Assembly (NCBI GenBank): GCA_017408205.1
Contig: JAFQVC010000011.1
Location: forward strand, 1 to 7,216
From: Clostridia bacterium
GTDB lineage: Bacteria; Bacillota; Clostridia; Monoglobales; Firm-18
Reading direction: 5' to 3'
Length of the DNA stretch: 7,216 bases
Below, in pieces: positions 6,467 to 7,216 of this stretch. A program made the translations under genes and the position numbers. Below the pieces are notes generated by a model. It did no database searches, was not told the DNA's origin, and saw nothing but the letters and a program-made list of their open reading frames with translations. Positions within the stretch are counted from its first letter, which is position 1. Every line of letters starts with the position of its first letter.

Positions 6467-6736
6467 TTGAAACACGAAAAAATTTACAATGACGGTAAAT
6501 ATGTTCCTCAAAGGATGTGTATATCCTGCAGAAGTGTTTTGCCTAAAGAACAACTTATAAGAGTTGCAAAAATGAAAGACGGCACAGTTAAAGTGGCGGA
6601 CAAAGGCGGAAGAGGAGTATATGTCTGCAACAAGCAGGACTGCATTTTAAAACTGAAAAAATCAAATGGATTGTCAAGGGGACTAAAAACTAATGTTCCC
6701 GATGAAATATATGAGGAGTGCAGTAATGTCAGATAA
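6467..6736 (+). CDS. rnpM: RNase P modulator RnpM (YlxR family)
   Basis: This 89-residue basic protein belongs to the YlxR family (DUF448), a small nucleic-acid-binding fold; in Bacillus subtilis YlxR binds RNase P RNA and lowers its activity, hence the name RnpM. Family marks are PQRMCISCR (14-22), LIRVAK (30-35), GGRGVYVC (47-54) and the following CILKLKKSNGLSRGLK (59-74). Cysteines at 18/21 and 54/59 form two pairs that might hold a metal or a disulfide. TTG 6467 is the likely start: in this frame a TGA stop lies at 6458-6460, leaving only TTA, ATT and TTG before it, and the next ATG (6515) would remove most of the conserved N terminus. The gap to nusA is 2 nt, and the 3' end overlaps ylxQ by 11 nt. 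The family assignment is strong; the RNase P role is transferred from Bacillus. Confidence 0.93.
   Translation: MKHEKIYNDGKYVPQRMCISCRSVLPKEQLIRVAKMKDGTVKVADKGGRGVYVCNKQDCILKLKKSNGLSRGLKTNVPDEIYEECSNVR
6714..6718 (+). promoter_or_regulatory. Ribosome binding site that fixes the ylxQ start
   Basis: AGGAG lies 7 nt before ATG 6726, inside the 3' end of rnpM. It decides against the in-frame ATG at 6693. Confidence 0.8.
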
Positions 6737-7031
6737 AGTTTTAGGATACTTAGGACTTGCAAAAAAAGCGGGGCTTTTATCAGACGGAACGGAAAGCGTA
6801 GTGGCAAGTGTAAGAGGCAACAAAAGTAAACTTGTAATTCTTGCGACCGACGCTTCGCCGTCAACTGTTAAAAAAGTTACCGACAAGTGTGGATATTACA
6901 AAGTAAAACTTGTAACCGCAGGCACGATGTCCGTTTTGGGAAACGCGTTAGGCCGTGAACTTACGGCGTGTGTTTCGGTTAATGATGAAAAATTTGCAGA
7001 AGTAATTGGTAAGTTTGTAGTAACAGACTGA
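6726..7031 (+). CDS. ylxQ: L7Ae/L30e-like K-turn RNA-binding protein YlxQ
   Basis: The 101-residue product is a single-domain L7Ae/L30e/S12e-fold protein. It opens with VLGYLGLAKKAGLL (5-18) and continues DGTESVVASVRGNKSKLVILATDAS (split over 20-44), the region that forms the K-turn contact and central strand in the family, then ends with SVLGNALGREL (69-79). Bacterial YlxQ/YbxF proteins bind K-turn RNA; the physiological RNA target of YlxQ is not known. ATG 6726 is preferred because AGGAG is 7 nt upstream and the length then matches the family. It overlaps rnpM by 11 nt and precedes infB by 15 nt, so all three are translated from one message. It might be a ribosomal accessory protein rather than a regulator. 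Confidence 0.92.
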   Translation: MSDKVLGYLGLAKKAGLLSDGTESVVASVRGNKSKLVILATDASPSTVKKVTDKCGYYKVKLVTAGTMSVLGNALGRELTACVSVNDEKFAEVIGKFVVTD

Positions 7032-7046
7032 TGAAAGGGTGATTAT

Positions 7047-7216
7047 ATGGCAGTAGCAAAAATTAAAATCAGTTCATTTGCCAAAGATTTGGGTGTTGAC
7101 AAAAATGAGGTTATGGAATTACTGACAAAATTCGGCAGTAAAGCCAAAACAACTTCAAGTTCAATTTCAAACAACGAACTTGACATTATTTTAGAGTACT
7201 TTACTCAAAAACACCA
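7047..7216 (+). CDS. infB: Translation initiation factor IF-2, N-terminal fragment (3' end outside window)
   Basis: IF-2 is the GTPase that brings fMet-tRNA to the 30S initiation complex and promotes subunit joining. Only the first 56 codons lie in the window: MAVAKIKISSFAKDLGVDKN, then EVMELLTKFGSKAKTTSSSI and a helical stretch. This matches the IF2_N subdomain, whose pattern in this family is a short KV/KI strand, an (E/S)(L/F)AKxLGV helix and a second helix before K-x-x-x-S-S. The G domain and fMet-tRNA-binding domains are downstream of the window. The start is ATG 7047, preceded by AAGGGTGAT (7035-7043) with a few bases between. It is the expected gene after ylxQ in the Firmicute nusA operon. 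With so few residues the call rests on the N-terminal pattern and gene order together. Confidence 0.9.
   Translation, partial: MAVAKIKISSFAKDLGVDKNEVMELLTKFGSKAKTTSSSISNNELDIILEYFTQKH

Noticed and set aside
6693..6725. ATG 6693 as the ylxQ start
   Set aside because: It has no ribosome binding site and adds 11 non-conserved residues that are really rnpM sequence in another frame.
6508..6864. 118-codon open frame on the - strand opposite rnpM/ylxQ
   Set aside because: It covers two conserved genes in antisense and resembles nothing known; a shadow frame.

Overview
The window reads as chromosomal DNA from an AT-rich, strictly anaerobic Firmicute, most likely a member of Clostridia. The reasons are low G+C, strong AGGAGG-type ribosome binding sites, an oxygen-sensitive ferredoxin-dependent 2-oxoacid oxidoreductase, a short NusA with no C-terminal acidic repeats, and the gene order rimP-nusA-rnpM-ylxQ-infB. 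Genus cannot be fixed from the sequence. All genes are on the + strand; I saw no tRNA, rRNA, CRISPR array or mobile element.

Left block (1-4836): the 3' part of leuS (leucyl-tRNA synthetase) is followed after 17 nt by an AMP-forming acyl-CoA synthetase, then iorA and iorB (indolepyruvate:ferredoxin oxidoreductase). Gaps are 17 nt, 12 nt and an 8-nt overlap, with no terminator between genes, so the four look co-transcribed. The synthetase and IorAB can be read as one module linking free aryl acids, aryl-acetyl-CoA and aryl pyruvates, working either in aromatic amino acid fermentation or, in reverse, in making aromatic amino acids from aryl acids.

Junction (4837-4961): a 125-nt gap holds a strong promoter (TTGATT, 17-nt spacer, extended -10 TGGTATAAT), three copies of ATTWWAAGTTTTT exactly 31 nt apart that run across that promoter, and a perfect 11-bp hairpin followed by four Ts just upstream of the rimP ribosome binding site. 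The hairpin looks like a leader attenuator, and is also the only recognisable terminator for the upstream operon.

Right block (4962-7216): rimP (30S maturation), nusA (transcription elongation/termination factor), rnpM/ylxR (RNase P modulator), ylxQ (L7Ae-like K-turn-binding protein) and the first 56 codons of infB (IF-2). This is the conserved transcription/translation operon of Firmicutes, packed tightly with gaps of 18 and 2 nt, an 11-nt overlap and a gap of 15 nt.

Most of the window is ordinary core genome. The points most worth a second look are the promoter-spanning 31-nt repeats, the leader hairpin ahead of the operon encoding NusA, the acyl-CoA synthetase/IorAB pairing, and the RnpM-YlxQ pairing.
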